From Ralstonia condita (lineage in GTDB: Bacteria; Pseudomonadota; Gammaproteobacteria; Burkholderiales; Burkholderiaceae), in contig NZ_CATYWO010000004.1 of assembly GCF_958405655.1 (NCBI RefSeq), positions 124,001 through 188,000 of the forward strand: a DNA stretch of 64,000 bases, given 5' to 3'. This document shows, piece after piece, positions 23,615 through 31,923 of the stretch. The translations under genes were made by a program, and so were the position numbers. Position 1 is the first letter of the stretch; the number at the start of each line of letters is the position of its first letter. The notes beneath the pieces were generated by a model. It made no database searches. It was not told the origin of the DNA and was given only the letters and a program-made list of their open reading frames with translations.

Positions 23615-24247
23615 ATGCCCACACTCGCCAACCTGCTTACCTTTGCGCTAGTCGCGCTTGGCATGGTGCTCACGCCAGGCCCGAACATGATCTATCTGAT
23701 CTCGCGTTCGATCTGCCAGGGCCGGACTGCTGGGCTGATCTCGCTCGCAGGCATCGCCACGGGGTTCGTGTTCTACATGCTGTGTGCGGCGTTCGGCATC
23801 ACGGCCCTGCTGATGGCTGTGCCCTTCGCCTACGATACCTTGCGCTTTGGCGGCGCGATCTATCTGCTGTATCTCGCCTGGCAAGCGGTGCGACCGGGTG
23901 GCCGTGCCCCGTTCCAAGTGCGGGAGCTGCCGGTCGACAGCCCGCGCAAGCTGTATTCGATGGGGTTGTTGACCAGCATGCTCAATCCGAAGGTGGCAGT
24001 GCTGTACCTGTCGCTCTTGCCGCAGTTCATCGAGCCCTCGCACGGCAGCGTGCTGGTGCAGTCGGTGTGCCTGGGCATCACGCAGATCTGCGTCAGCGTC
24101 ACCGTCAACTCGATGATTGCGTCGACGGCGGGAAGCATCGCCCTATTCCTCTCGCGCAAGCCGGCATGGCTGTCGATGCAACGCTATCTGATGGGTTCCG
24201 TGCTGACCGGTCTTGCCCTGCGCATGGCAATGGAAGCCCGCAAGTAA
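23615..24247 (+). CDS. LysE/RhtB-family amino acid exporter
   Basis: A 210-residue inner-membrane exporter of the LysE/RhtB family, with about six hydrophobic segments and the family's early signature MVLTPGPNMIYLISRSI (about 17-33), including the conserved Pro-Gly-Pro, and SMLNPKVAVLYLSLLPQF near 124-141. It would export an amino acid or a homoserine-like compound; the substrate cannot be assigned. ATG 23615 begins the conserved N-terminus; the longer frame to 23432 runs into the terminator and is not used. It is the first backbone gene after the island and stands alone on the plus strand, converging with tusA. Confidence 0.87.
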   Translation: MPTLANLLTFALVALGMVLTPGPNMIYLISRSICQGRTAGLISLAGIATGFVFYMLCAAFGITALLMAVPFAYDTLRFGGAIYLLYLAWQAVRPGGRAPFQVRELPVDSPRKLYSMGLLTSMLNPKVAVLYLSLLPQFIEPSHGSVLVQSVCLGITQICVSVTVNSMIASTAGSIALFLSRKPAWLSMQRYLMGSVLTGLALRMAMEARK

Positions 24248-24262
24248 GCCGCCAGACGATCA

Positions 24263-24310
24263 TCAAAACGCTGCGGGGGGGTCGGGGCGGATGCCGGGAT
24301 CCCCCCGCAG
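24263..24310 (-). terminator. Terminator of the tusA operon, shared with the RhtB gene
   Basis: Inverted repeat CTGCGGGGGG (24271-24280) / CCCCCCGCAG (24301-24310) with a 20-nt loop, which can itself pair partly. On the minus strand it is followed by CGTTTTG, fitting termination of the tusA-side operon. Being palindromic, it may also act on the converging transporter gene. Confidence 0.65.
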
Positions 24311-24330
24311 TCCGTTCTTTGCTCGACCTT

Positions 24331-24558
24331 TTAGCGGCGGCGCATGTAGAACGTGAACACCTTGTCGTCCTCGCTGTGCTCCAGCAGCTCGTTGCCGGTT
24401 TGCTTGGCAAAGGCCTGGAAATCGCGCGTGGCGCCCGGGTCGGTGGCGACGATCTTGAGCACCTCGCCAGTTTGCATATCGGCGAGCGCCTTCTTGGTGC
24501 GCAGGATAGGCAGCGGGCAGTTCAGGCCGCGTGCGTCGATTTCCTTCTGAAACTCCAT
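24331..24558 (-). CDS. TusA-family sulfur carrier protein
   Basis: A 75-residue protein of the TusA/SirA/YeeD family, which carries persulfide sulfur on a conserved cysteine, for example for tRNA thiolation or other sulfur transfer. The motif is NCPLPILRTKKAL (about residues 13-25), with the sulfur-carrying Cys in CPxP. GAGGAAG lies 6 nt before ATG 24558. An upstream ATG at 24609 overlaps the Nudix stop (ATGA) and would add 17 residues; the short form has the normal family length. It is the last gene of a five-gene minus-strand run from the class II aldolase. Confidence 0.85.
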   Translation of the reverse strand: MEFQKEIDARGLNCPLPILRTKKALADMQTGEVLKIVATDPGATRDFQAFAKQTGNELLEHSEDDKVFTFYMRRR

Positions 24559-24605
24559 GTCTTCCTCTGAGGTGCGGGCGAGCGGCGCGATGCTGCTCGC
24601 GTGGT

Positions 24606-25187
24606 TCATTCCGGTATTGTAACGAGCCGCATGGGCTGCCACTGGCGCGGCGGCGGCTCGGCAGGTTCGCCGGTGCGGATGTCGATATAGCTGACGGGCA
24701 GGCCACGCGCCGTCAGGAAATCAGCGACGGCATAGCCGGTGCCGGCCGTCCACGGACGGACCTTCTCGAACGGTTTCAGGCGGTATTCAACCAACTCTTC
24801 CGACAGCGCGATCTCACCATCGGCCACCACGTGGTACGCGATGATCAGTTCATTCTTGCGGATGAATTCGTACACCCCGATCAGCGAGATCGACTGCGCG
24901 TCTAGGTTCGTCTCTTCCTTCAGCTCGCGGGCAATGCCCTCTTCCGGCGTCTCATCACGCTCCAGAAAACCGGTGACGAGGGCAAACATGCCCTCCGGCC
25001 ATAACGCGTTGCGCGCGAGGAACATCTGCCCGCGATACTCAACCACTGCTGCCAGGACCGGCAGCGGATTATTCCAGTGGACGAAGCCGCAGTCCGGCAC
25101 CGGACACGCGATGCGCAGGCGTCCGGCGTTGTGCTGCTCGACGAGCGGCGTGGCGCATTGGGGGCAGAAGCGGTAGTCGAAGCTCAT
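24606..25187 (-). CDS. Zinc-ribbon Nudix hydrolase (NudC-like)
   Basis: A 193-residue Nudix enzyme. The N-terminal zinc ribbon has FCPQC (about 7-11) and CPVPDCGF (about 28-35). The Nudix box is GFLERDETPEEGIARELKEE, about residues 72-91, and it fits GX5EX7REUXEEXGU. NAD-hydrolase NudC proteins share this layout but are longer, and this protein lacks the clear SQPWPFPxS motif, so the substrate (NADH, ADP-ribose or another nucleotide diphosphate) is open. It lies 14 bp after the threonine aldolase stop in the same direction. Confidence 0.87.
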   Translation of the reverse strand: MSFDYRFCPQCATPLVEQHNAGRLRIACPVPDCGFVHWNNPLPVLAAVVEYRGQMFLARNALWPEGMFALVTGFLERDETPEEGIARELKEETNLDAQSISLIGVYEFIRKNELIIAYHVVADGEIALSEELVEYRLKPFEKVRPWTAGTGYAVADFLTARGLPVSYIDIRTGEPAEPPPRQWQPMRLVTIPE

Positions 25188-25201
25188 GGCAGAGAGATGC
25201 G

Positions 25202-26248
25202 TCAGACAGCTTGCTCACAGGCCGCGCGGATATCGGCAGCGAAGGCTTCCACCGTTTCGGGGTGCACGTCCCACGAGCACATCAGGCGGCAGCCGCCGGC
25301 GCCGATGAACGTGTAGAAGCGCCAGCCGCGTGTGCGCAGCGCCTCGATGGCAGGCACGGGCAACTCGGCGAACACGGCGTTCGATTGCGTCGGGAACATG
25401 ATGCGCACGCCCGGCACATCGGCAATGCGCGCGTGCAGCAGCTGCGCCATCGCATTGGCGTGGCGCGCGTTGCGCAGCCACACGTCGTTTTCAAGCAAAC
25501 CCAGCCACGGCGCCGAGATGAAGCGCATCTTCGACGCCAGTTGCCCTGCCTGCTTGACGCGATAGGCGAAGTCTTCGGCCAGGCGGCGATCGAAGAAGAC
25601 CACGGCCTCGCCGACGGGCAGGCCGTTTTTCGTGCCGCCGAAGCACAACACATCGACGCCGGCTCGCCACGTGATCTCGGACGGATGGACACCCAGCGAC
25701 GCCACAGCATTGGCAAAACGCGCGCCGTCCATGTGCACGCGCAACTGGCGACGCTTGGCGATCGCAGCAATCGCACGCACCTCCTCCACCGTGTACACCG
25801 TACCCACTTCGGTCGACTGGGTGAGCGAGACGACCTTCGGCTTCGGATAGTGGATATCGGAGCGCCGCGTGACGAGGGCCTCGACCGCGTCGGGCGTGAG
25901 CTTGCCGTTCTCGCCCTTGGCGGTCAGCAGCTTGGAGCCGTTGGAGAAGAACTCCGGACCGCCGCATTCATCCGTCTCGATGTGCGCCAGCTCGTGGCAG
26001 ATCACGGAGTGATACGACTGGCACAGCGACGACAGCGCCAGCGAATTGGCCGCTGTACCGTTGAAGACGAAGAAGACTTCGCAATCCGTCTCGAACAGAT
26101 CGCGGATGCGGTCGCACACGCGCTGCGTCCAGGAGTCGTCGCCATAAGCCGGCTCGTGGCCGCTGCCATTGGCTTCCAGGAAGTACTTCAGCGACTCCGG
26201 GCAAAAGCCCGCGTAATTGTCTGAGGCGAAATGCTGCATGGGCTGCAT
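25202..26248 (-). CDS. ltaE: Low-specificity L-threonine aldolase
   Basis: A 348-residue PLP enzyme that cleaves threonine or allo-threonine to glycine and acetaldehyde. It starts with the family-typical FASDNYAGFCPE, and has the PLP-binding lysine in CFGGTKNGLPVG (about 206-217). HMDGARFANA (about 173-182) is also typical. The ATG at 26248 is chosen because the frame upstream to 26368 is inside the tautomerase gene; an alternative Met lies three codons on. It sits 31 bp after the tautomerase and 14 bp before the Nudix gene, and is probably in one operon with the class II aldolase. Confidence 0.92.
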   Translation of the reverse strand: MQPMQHFASDNYAGFCPESLKYFLEANGSGHEPAYGDDSWTQRVCDRIRDLFETDCEVFFVFNGTAANSLALSSLCQSYHSVICHELAHIETDECGGPEFFSNGSKLLTAKGENGKLTPDAVEALVTRRSDIHYPKPKVVSLTQSTEVGTVYTVEEVRAIAAIAKRRQLRVHMDGARFANAVASLGVHPSEITWRAGVDVLCFGGTKNGLPVGEAVVFFDRRLAEDFAYRVKQAGQLASKMRFISAPWLGLLENDVWLRNARHANAMAQLLHARIADVPGVRIMFPTQSNAVFAELPVPAIEALRTRGWRFYTFIGAGGCRLMCSWDVHPETVEAFAADIRAACEQAV

Positions 26249-26279
26249 GGCGGGCCGGCGAGGAAGCGTGGACGACGTG

Positions 26280-26468
26280 TTACTTCTGTTCCGACCACAG
26301 CACGCCACCGGTCGCCCAGTTCTCGCGCTTGATGTCGGTGAGGATGATGTCGACGGCGCCCGGCGCACAGCCCAGCGTTTCGCAGGTGACGCGCGTCACT
26401 TCCTCGACAAGCTTCTTCTTCTGCTCGACGCTGCGCCCCTCGAACATCTCGATATGGAAAGTCGGCAT
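26280..26468 (-). CDS. 4-oxalocrotonate tautomerase family enzyme
   Basis: A 62-residue tautomerase with the catalytic Pro directly after the initiator Met (MPTFHIEMFEGRS). Length and the KKKLVEEVTRV helix fit the 4-OT family, which moves double bonds in dienols such as 2-hydroxymuconate. Its real substrate here is unknown. It lies 17 bp after the class II aldolase and before ltaE, so it may act on a product of one of those enzymes. Confidence 0.9.
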   Translation of the reverse strand: MPTFHIEMFEGRSVEQKKKLVEEVTRVTCETLGCAPGAVDIILTDIKRENWATGGVLWSEQK

Positions 26469-26485
26469 GGTGTCTCCGGGTTCGG

Positions 26486-27271
26486 TCAGTCTCGGTAGGA
26501 GGCGTCAATTCTATCGAGTTTGCGCAGCAGGGCAGGCCACTCCATTACGCCTTCAATGGCGCCGCCGTCTTCCAGTTGCGCCGCGGCGCGATCGGCCACC
26601 TCCGGCGCGGGCGAGATGACTTCCCCGCCGGTCAGTGCCTGGATCTGGATCTCGCATGCCTTGATGAGCGTGGCCATCAACACGTGTGCCTCGGCCACGG
26701 TGCGCCCGATCGTGAGCGTGCCGTGGTTGCGCAGGAGCATGGCGACATGGCTGCCAAGCGATGCGGTCAGGCGCGCACCCTCGTGCGGTGTGAATGCGAG
26801 CCCCTCGTAATCGTGATAAGCAATGCGGCGATGAAAGCGCAACGCATGCTGCGACAGCGGCAGCAGCCCATGCGCCTGAGCCGACACCGCAATGCCTGCC
26901 GTGTTGTGCAGATGGATCACGCACTGCGCATCGGGCCGGGCGGCATGGACGGCAGCATGCAATGCAAATCCGGTCACGTTGACGGTGGGGCGCGTCGCGG
27001 TATCGCGCCAATCGCCAACCAGCTCGCCAGCGCGATTGATCTTGACGAGGTTGGACGCGGTGATTTCGTCGAACGCAAGGCCGAACGCATTGATGAGAAA
27101 GTGCTCCGGCTCGCCCGGAACCGATGCCGACAAATGCGTATAAATCAGGTCATCCCAGCCGTTAAGGGCGGCGAGCCGATATGCGGCGGCCAGGTCGACA
27201 CGCACCGCGCGCTCGGCCTCACCGATCTCGCCGCCGGGCACGACGGCACCTGGGCGCAAAGCAAAAGACAT
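26486..27271 (-). CDS. Class II aldolase/adducin family protein
   Basis: A 261-residue zinc-type aldolase-fold protein. The metal-binding His pair is in VIHLHN (about 118-123) and another His is in RNHGTLTIG (about 180-188); the Ser/Thr and Gly pattern THLSASVPG lies near residue 45. Members include fuculose-phosphate aldolase and decarboxylases; this version, without a partner sugar kinase, cannot be given a substrate. The Shine-Dalgarno GGAGGAG 5 nt before the ATG lies in a 17-bp palindrome (27276-27292) that may mask it. It is 75 bp after the MFS gene and probably in the same transcript. Confidence 0.88.
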   Translation of the reverse strand: MSFALRPGAVVPGGEIGEAERAVRVDLAAAYRLAALNGWDDLIYTHLSASVPGEPEHFLINAFGLAFDEITASNLVKINRAGELVGDWRDTATRPTVNVTGFALHAAVHAARPDAQCVIHLHNTAGIAVSAQAHGLLPLSQHALRFHRRIAYHDYEGLAFTPHEGARLTASLGSHVAMLLRNHGTLTIGRTVAEAHVLMATLIKACEIQIQALTGGEVISPAPEVADRAAAQLEDGGAIEGVMEWPALLRKLDRIDASYRD

Positions 27272-27275
27272 GGGG

Positions 27276-27292
27276 CTCCTCCAATGGAGGAG
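27276..27292 (-). promoter_or_regulatory. Palindrome covering the aldolase ribosome binding site
   Basis: CTCCTCCAATGGAGGAG is a 17-bp palindrome. In the minus-strand mRNA it can fold into a 7-bp stem with a 3-nt loop, and its right arm GGAGGAG is the Shine-Dalgarno of the class II aldolase. Folding would hide that site, so it may lower or gate translation, or couple it to ribosomes ending on the MFS gene. Confidence 0.5.
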
Positions 27293-27346
27293 GCATTCTA
27301 GAACGTGTACGCCGATTGCGTGACTCGGTGGCGCACATGACGCGGA

Positions 27347-28561
27347 TCACGCACGCACGGGAGATGCGCGCCTGACCGCAAGGTACGTTGCCACCCCCAC
27401 CACCAGCGACGCGGCCGCCACCACCAATGACGCACTGAAGCCGCCTGTCGCGGCAAAGAGCCGGTTTGCCAGCGGGGGCCCCGCAATCTGCCCAATGCCA
27501 TACGCGGCCGTCATCAGGCCCATCAGGCGTGGCACGGCATGGGGCCACAGCCGGCGCGCCTCGCGCATCGCAAACAGCGTGATCGCCGTGAATGGCAGCC
27601 CGAGCAGCAGACTCGACAACGCCAGTCCAACGACCGTCGGCCAGACGATGCTGATGGTCACGGCAACAGCCTGCATGGCATACGCCGCAGCCAGCAGCGC
27701 GCGGTTGTCGCGCGCCAGGCTGATCCGCGTGGAAAGGAATGCGCCGAGCGCCACGCCCACCCCAAACATCGGCCAGAACAGATCGGGCCAGACCGACCCC
27801 GCCGGCAGCACCTTGCGCGCGATCACCGGCAAGAACGTCGCCGTGATGATGTAACCAAAGCCGGCGAGCCCGTAAGCCAGCGTGATGGCAACGGTCGGTG
27901 CATCCAGCCCGGGTGCCGCGCCCGCGCGTGCCGGTGCCGGGGCGCTGCGGGACTGGGCTTCGGGTCGAATGGTCCCCCACACAGCAGCGGAGAGCACCGC
28001 CGACAGCACGCCAAACGCCATCCAGGCCCACGTCGCATGCCAGCCAAGCGCCACCATGCCGCTGGCCGCCAGTCCAGGGAGGGCGATGCCCAGTCCGGGC
28101 CCGCAGAAGATGATGCCGCCCAGCGCTGCATGGCCCAACTCGGTCAGCCTGTGCAGACACCAGCCCGCCGTAAAGACGAACACCAGGGCGCTCGCCATGC
28201 CCGCGGCGAAGCGCAGCACGAGCCACGCTGGCTGGCCGTGCAACACGCCCATCCCTGCTGTCAGGAGCACGGTTGCGACCAGGCCCATGCGGATCAGCCT
28301 TGCGGCATCGCCGCGCAGCGTCATGCAGACCAACGCCCCGACGAAGTAACCGAAGTAGTTGCCGGTGGCGAGCCAACTACCCTGTGACAGCGTCAGGCTG
28401 CCGTCGTGCAGCATCATCGGCAGAATCGGCGTGAACGCGAAGCGCCCAATGCCCATCGCAACGGATAGCGCCACCATGCCGGCAATCGCCACTCGCCAGG
28501 CCGAGGTGCGTGCAACCCGCGAGGCGGACAATGCAGACGAGGGCGACAGGGTGTGCTCCAT
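27347..28561 (-). CDS. YbfB/YjiJ-family MFS transporter
   Basis: A 404-residue major facilitator with about 12 hydrophobic segments. The N-terminal pattern VAMGIGRFAFTPILPMML (about 35-52) is that of YbfB/YjiJ transporters, with the first loop SLTLSQGSWLATGNYFGY typical of the group. The substrate is unknown. ATG 28561 starts the conserved part; the frame upstream overlaps the promoter region. It is divergent from a LysR gene 101 bp away, which probably controls it, and is followed by the aldolase operon. A TATAAT box lies 64 bp upstream. Confidence 0.87.
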   Translation of the reverse strand: MEHTLSPSSALSASRVARTSAWRVAIAGMVALSVAMGIGRFAFTPILPMMLHDGSLTLSQGSWLATGNYFGYFVGALVCMTLRGDAARLIRMGLVATVLLTAGMGVLHGQPAWLVLRFAAGMASALVFVFTAGWCLHRLTELGHAALGGIIFCGPGLGIALPGLAASGMVALGWHATWAWMAFGVLSAVLSAAVWGTIRPEAQSRSAPAPARAGAAPGLDAPTVAITLAYGLAGFGYIITATFLPVIARKVLPAGSVWPDLFWPMFGVGVALGAFLSTRISLARDNRALLAAAYAMQAVAVTISIVWPTVVGLALSSLLLGLPFTAITLFAMREARRLWPHAVPRLMGLMTAAYGIGQIAGPPLANRLFAATGGFSASLVVAAASLVVGVATYLAVRRASPVRA

Positions 28562-28624
28562 GCGAGGGCTCAGAAGGGGATTCAGGACTTCATGGTACGC
28601 ACGGCCGCCCATCCTGAAAAATGA

Positions 28625-28630
28625 ATTATA
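28625..28630 (-). promoter_or_regulatory. Possible -10 box for the MFS gene
   Basis: The minus strand reads TATAAT in an AT-rich stretch between the divergent MFS and LysR genes. No clear -35 box lies 17 bp upstream, which would fit a promoter that needs an activator. The same stretch, read on the plus strand, contains TATATT that could serve lysR. Confidence 0.4.
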
Positions 28631-28662
28631 TTGAACGAATCCATTAGCTTTCGAGATACATC

Positions 28663-29574
28663 ATGGATTTGGCCTCGCTCGAGATTTTCCGGACGGTGGT
28701 GCGAGAAGGCGGCATCACGCGGGCGGCGCAGCAATTGAACCGCGTGCAGTCGAATGTGACGACACGCATCCGTCAGCTCGAAACCTCGCTCGGCGTGCAA
28801 CTGTTCGTGCGCGAAAGCAAGCGCATGGTACTCACGCCCGCAGGCCAGACCTTGCTGACCTACGCCGACGACATCCTGCGCCTGGCCGCCGAAGCCCGTC
28901 AGGCCGTGCAGCCGAGCGAACCGCACGGACGCCTGCGCATCGCCTCGATGGAAAGCACGGCGGCAAGCCGCCTGCCGGCACTGCTGGCCACGCTGCATCA
29001 GCGCTGGCCGCGTGTGCAACTGGAGCTGGTCACGATGACGACGCGCCAGTCGATCCAGGCGTTGTCGAATTTTGAGGTGGACTGCGCCTTCATCGCCGAA
29101 ACCGCGTGCCAGCCCGGTATGCGTCCCGCGCTCACCACCCTGCCCGCCTTTGCCGAAGAACTGGTGCTCATCGCGCACCGTGCGCATCCGCCCATCCGGC
29201 GCGCGACCGACGTACAGACGCCCGCGCTCCTGGGCTTCGAAGTCGGCTGCGCCTATCGGCAGCTCATCGACGACTGGTTCGCGGCCGATGGCGTGGTACC
29301 GACGCGCGTGCTGGAGCTGGGCTCGTACCACGCGATCATCGCGTGCGCGGCAGCAGGCATTGGCGTGGCGCTGGTCCCGCGCTCCGTGCTGGAGCTCTAT
29401 TCGAACGCGCCGGAAATCAGCATCCACGCGCTGGACACACCCGGTCGTGTGGATACGCTTCTCGCCTGGCACCGCGACATGGCAGGTCCAGCCCTCCAGG
29501 GGCTGGTACAAGTGTTGCAGGATCCGCTTGCCGAGCCGACAAGCATTCCCACCGATGTGGCCATCGCTGCCTAA
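28663..29574 (+). CDS. LysR-family transcriptional regulator
   Basis: A 303-residue regulator. The winged HTH (about residues 1-60, MDLASLEIFRTVVREGGITR, then AAQQLNRVQSNVTTRIRQLE) is followed by a two-lobed effector domain (about 90-290). Normal family length. Its position, divergent from the MFS gene with a 101-bp shared intergenic region, points to control of that transporter and perhaps of the following aldolase/threonine aldolase genes. The effector cannot be read from sequence. Confidence 0.92.
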   Translation: MDLASLEIFRTVVREGGITRAAQQLNRVQSNVTTRIRQLETSLGVQLFVRESKRMVLTPAGQTLLTYADDILRLAAEARQAVQPSEPHGRLRIASMESTAASRLPALLATLHQRWPRVQLELVTMTTRQSIQALSNFEVDCAFIAETACQPGMRPALTTLPAFAEELVLIAHRAHPPIRRATDVQTPALLGFEVGCAYRQLIDDWFAADGVVPTRVLELGSYHAIIACAAAGIGVALVPRSVLELYSNAPEISIHALDTPGRVDTLLAWHRDMAGPALQGLVQVLQDPLAEPTSIPTDVAIAA

Positions 29575-29640
29575 ACTGGAGGCATGGACCCCGCCGCCGG
29601 TCCGCTCCAACCAGGCGACGAGTGACGAACGGAGGCGCGT

Positions 29641-31032
29641 ATGCGACCGTCGTTGCAGCTTCGGCGTTACATCAGGTGGCTGATCGCCGGGATCGGGACG
29701 GCCTTGAGCAGTCTGGCGCTGGCGACCGCGCCAGTCATGGTGCTCCCGCTCACGGGGGCCATCGGCCCAGCCAGTGCGGCCTATGTGGTTCATGGGTTGC
29801 AGCAGGCGCGTGCGCAAGGCATGCAGCTTGTAGTGCTGGAAATGGATACCCCCGGCGGGCTTGATGCCTCCATGCGGCAGATCATCCAGGCCATCCTCGC
29901 CTCGCCGGTGCCGGTGGCGGGCTATGTGGCGCCGGGCGGCGCGCGGGCGGCAAGCGCCGGCACCTACATTCTTTACGCATGCCACATTGCCGCGATGGCC
30001 CCAGCGACCAACCTTGGGGCGGCATCGCCCGTGGCAATCGGCCTCGGCGGGCATGCGCCGTCGCCGGGCAACGCGGCCCAGCCGGCCAGCGCCCCCGCGG
30101 CCTCCAGCCAAGACGACACCCTCGCCCGCAAGCAGATGCACGACGCCGCCGCGTACATTCGCGGCCTGGCACAACTGCGCGGCCGCAATGCGGACTGGGG
30201 CGAGCGTGCCGTGCGCGAGGCGGTGAGCCTGGACGCACCCGAGGCCGCCAGCCAGCACGTGATCGACCTGATCGCCAGCGACATCCCTGACCTGCTCAAA
30301 CAGGTGGATGGTCGCGCCGTGCGGACCTCGAGCGGCCTTGTCACGCTGCACTCCGCTGGCGCACAGACGATGACCGTCGAACCTGACTGGCGCAATCACT
30401 TCCTCGGCGTCATCACCGACCCGAGCCTGGCGTTGTTGTTGCTCACGGTGGGCGTGTATGCGCTGATCTTTGAATTTTCGACGCCGGGCATGGTCGTGCC
30501 GGGCATCCTGGGCGCGATGTGCATTCTGGTCGCCCTGTATGGGCTGCAGATGCTGCCGATCAACTACGCGGGGTTGGCGCTGATCGCGCTCGGACTCGGC
30601 TGCATGGTGGCGGAGGCCTTCCTGCCCACCTTCGGGGCGCTGGGCGTGGGCGGCATCGTTGCGTTCGTGCTGGGGGCGGTCATGTTGATCGACACCCAGA
30701 CGCCGGGCTTTGGCGTGCCGCTTCCGCTCATCATCGGACTGGCCTTCGTGAGCCTGACGGTGGTTCTCGCACTCTCGAGCCTGGCGATGCGTGCGCGACG
30801 GCGCCCGGTCGTGACCGGCGGCGATACGCTCATCGGCATGACGGGTGAAGTGGTGGACGTCGACACCCCGGATGCCGATGCCGACAGTGACGGCTGGGCG
30901 CGCATCCGCGGCGAGCGCTGGCGCGTGCGCTGCGAGGGCGGCATTGCCCGTGGCGAACTCGTGCGCGTCATCGCCCGCCATGGATTGACGTTGCTCGTTG
31001 AACCGGTGGCACCCGTCGCCGCGCCCTCCTGA
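29641..31032 (+). CDS. NfeD-family membrane serine protease
   Basis: A 463-residue protein. A signal/anchor (about 11-30) is followed by a ClpP-like domain with EMDTPGGLDASM (about 67-78) and the Ser-containing PGGARAASAGTYI (about 98-110), then four hydrophobic segments (about 265-375) and a C-terminal OB-like NfeD domain. Members cleave stomatin-like proteins near their C-terminus. The next gene, 11 bp away, encodes such a slipin, so the two are a functional pair. The coding region starts 66 bp after lysR. Confidence 0.88.
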   Translation: MRPSLQLRRYIRWLIAGIGTALSSLALATAPVMVLPLTGAIGPASAAYVVHGLQQARAQGMQLVVLEMDTPGGLDASMRQIIQAILASPVPVAGYVAPGGARAASAGTYILYACHIAAMAPATNLGAASPVAIGLGGHAPSPGNAAQPASAPAASSQDDTLARKQMHDAAAYIRGLAQLRGRNADWGERAVREAVSLDAPEAASQHVIDLIASDIPDLLKQVDGRAVRTSSGLVTLHSAGAQTMTVEPDWRNHFLGVITDPSLALLLLTVGVYALIFEFSTPGMVVPGILGAMCILVALYGLQMLPINYAGLALIALGLGCMVAEAFLPTFGALGVGGIVAFVLGAVMLIDTQTPGFGVPLPLIIGLAFVSLTVVLALSSLAMRARRRPVVTGGDTLIGMTGEVVDVDTPDADADSDGWARIRGERWRVRCEGGIARGELVRVIARHGLTLLVEPVAPVAAPS

Positions 31033-31043
31033 GGAGAAGACAC

Positions 31044-31802
31044 ATGGTCTACGGATTCTTCAGCGCAGGCGGCCTGATCTTCCTGGCCGTGCTGCTCGTC
31101 ATCTCATCGTTCCGCGTGCTGCGCGAATATGAACGCGGCGTGGTGTTCCTGCTCGGTCGCTTCTGGCGCGTGAAGGGACCCGGGCTGGTGCTGATCGTGC
31201 CGGCCATCCAGCAGATGGTGCGCGTGGACTTGCGCACGGTGGTGATGGACGTGCCGCCGCAAGATGTGATCTCGCACGACAACGTGTCGGTCAAGGTCAA
31301 CGCGGTGGTGTATTTCCGTGTGGTCGACCCCGAGCGCGCCATCATCCAGGTGGCCAACTATCTGGAAGCGACAAGCCAGCTCGCGCAGACGACACTGCGC
31401 GCCATCCTGGGCAAGCACGAGCTGGACGAGATGCTGGCCGAGCGCGAAAAGCTCAATCTCGATATCCAGAAGGTCCTCGACATCCAGACCGACCCGTGGG
31501 GCATCAAGATCGCCAACGTGGAGATCAAGCACGTCGACCTGAACGAATCGATGATCCGCGCCATCGCCCGCCAGGCCGAGGCCGAACGCGAACGCCGCGC
31601 CAAGGTCATCCACGCGGAAGGCGAGCTGCAGGCATCGGAAAAGCTGCTCGAAGCCGCGCGCATGCTGGCCCAGCAGCCCGAGGCAATCCAGTTGCGCTAC
31701 CTGCAGACGCTCACGCAGATCGCCGGCGACAAAAGCTCGACGATTGTCTTTCCGCTGCCGATGGAAGTGCTGGGCGCAGCGAAGAAAGCGGCGGGCGGCT
31801 GA
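31044..31802 (+). CDS. Slipin/stomatin-like SPFH protein
   Basis: A 252-residue membrane protein with an N-terminal hydrophobic segment (about 5-22), an SPFH domain (about 25-190) and a C-terminal helical part (about 175-225, Ala/Glu/Arg-rich) used for oligomerisation. It forms ring-like scaffolds in membrane microdomains. GAGGAG lies 9 nt before the ATG at 31044. The paired NfeD-type protease is directly upstream, matching the known slipin-NfeD operon. Confidence 0.92.
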   Translation: MVYGFFSAGGLIFLAVLLVISSFRVLREYERGVVFLLGRFWRVKGPGLVLIVPAIQQMVRVDLRTVVMDVPPQDVISHDNVSVKVNAVVYFRVVDPERAIIQVANYLEATSQLAQTTLRAILGKHELDEMLAEREKLNLDIQKVLDIQTDPWGIKIANVEIKHVDLNESMIRAIARQAEAERERRAKVIHAEGELQASEKLLEAARMLAQQPEAIQLRYLQTLTQIAGDKSSTIVFPLPMEVLGAAKKAAGG

Positions 31803-31923
31803 CACGCATCACAGGTCAATCTTCATGCCGAGCTTGAATAGCCGCGGTGGTTGGCATCGCGATACCGCTCGTCGGCGACTGCCGCGCGCCACCCGCCGCG
31901 TTGAAGCGGATGCCGCATCACGG

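Noticed and set aside
28582..30981. 799-residue open frame on the minus strand opposite lysR and the NfeD-type gene
   Set aside because: His/Arg/Gln-rich with no domain, antisense to two genes with clear family motifs. It is a high-GC shadow frame.
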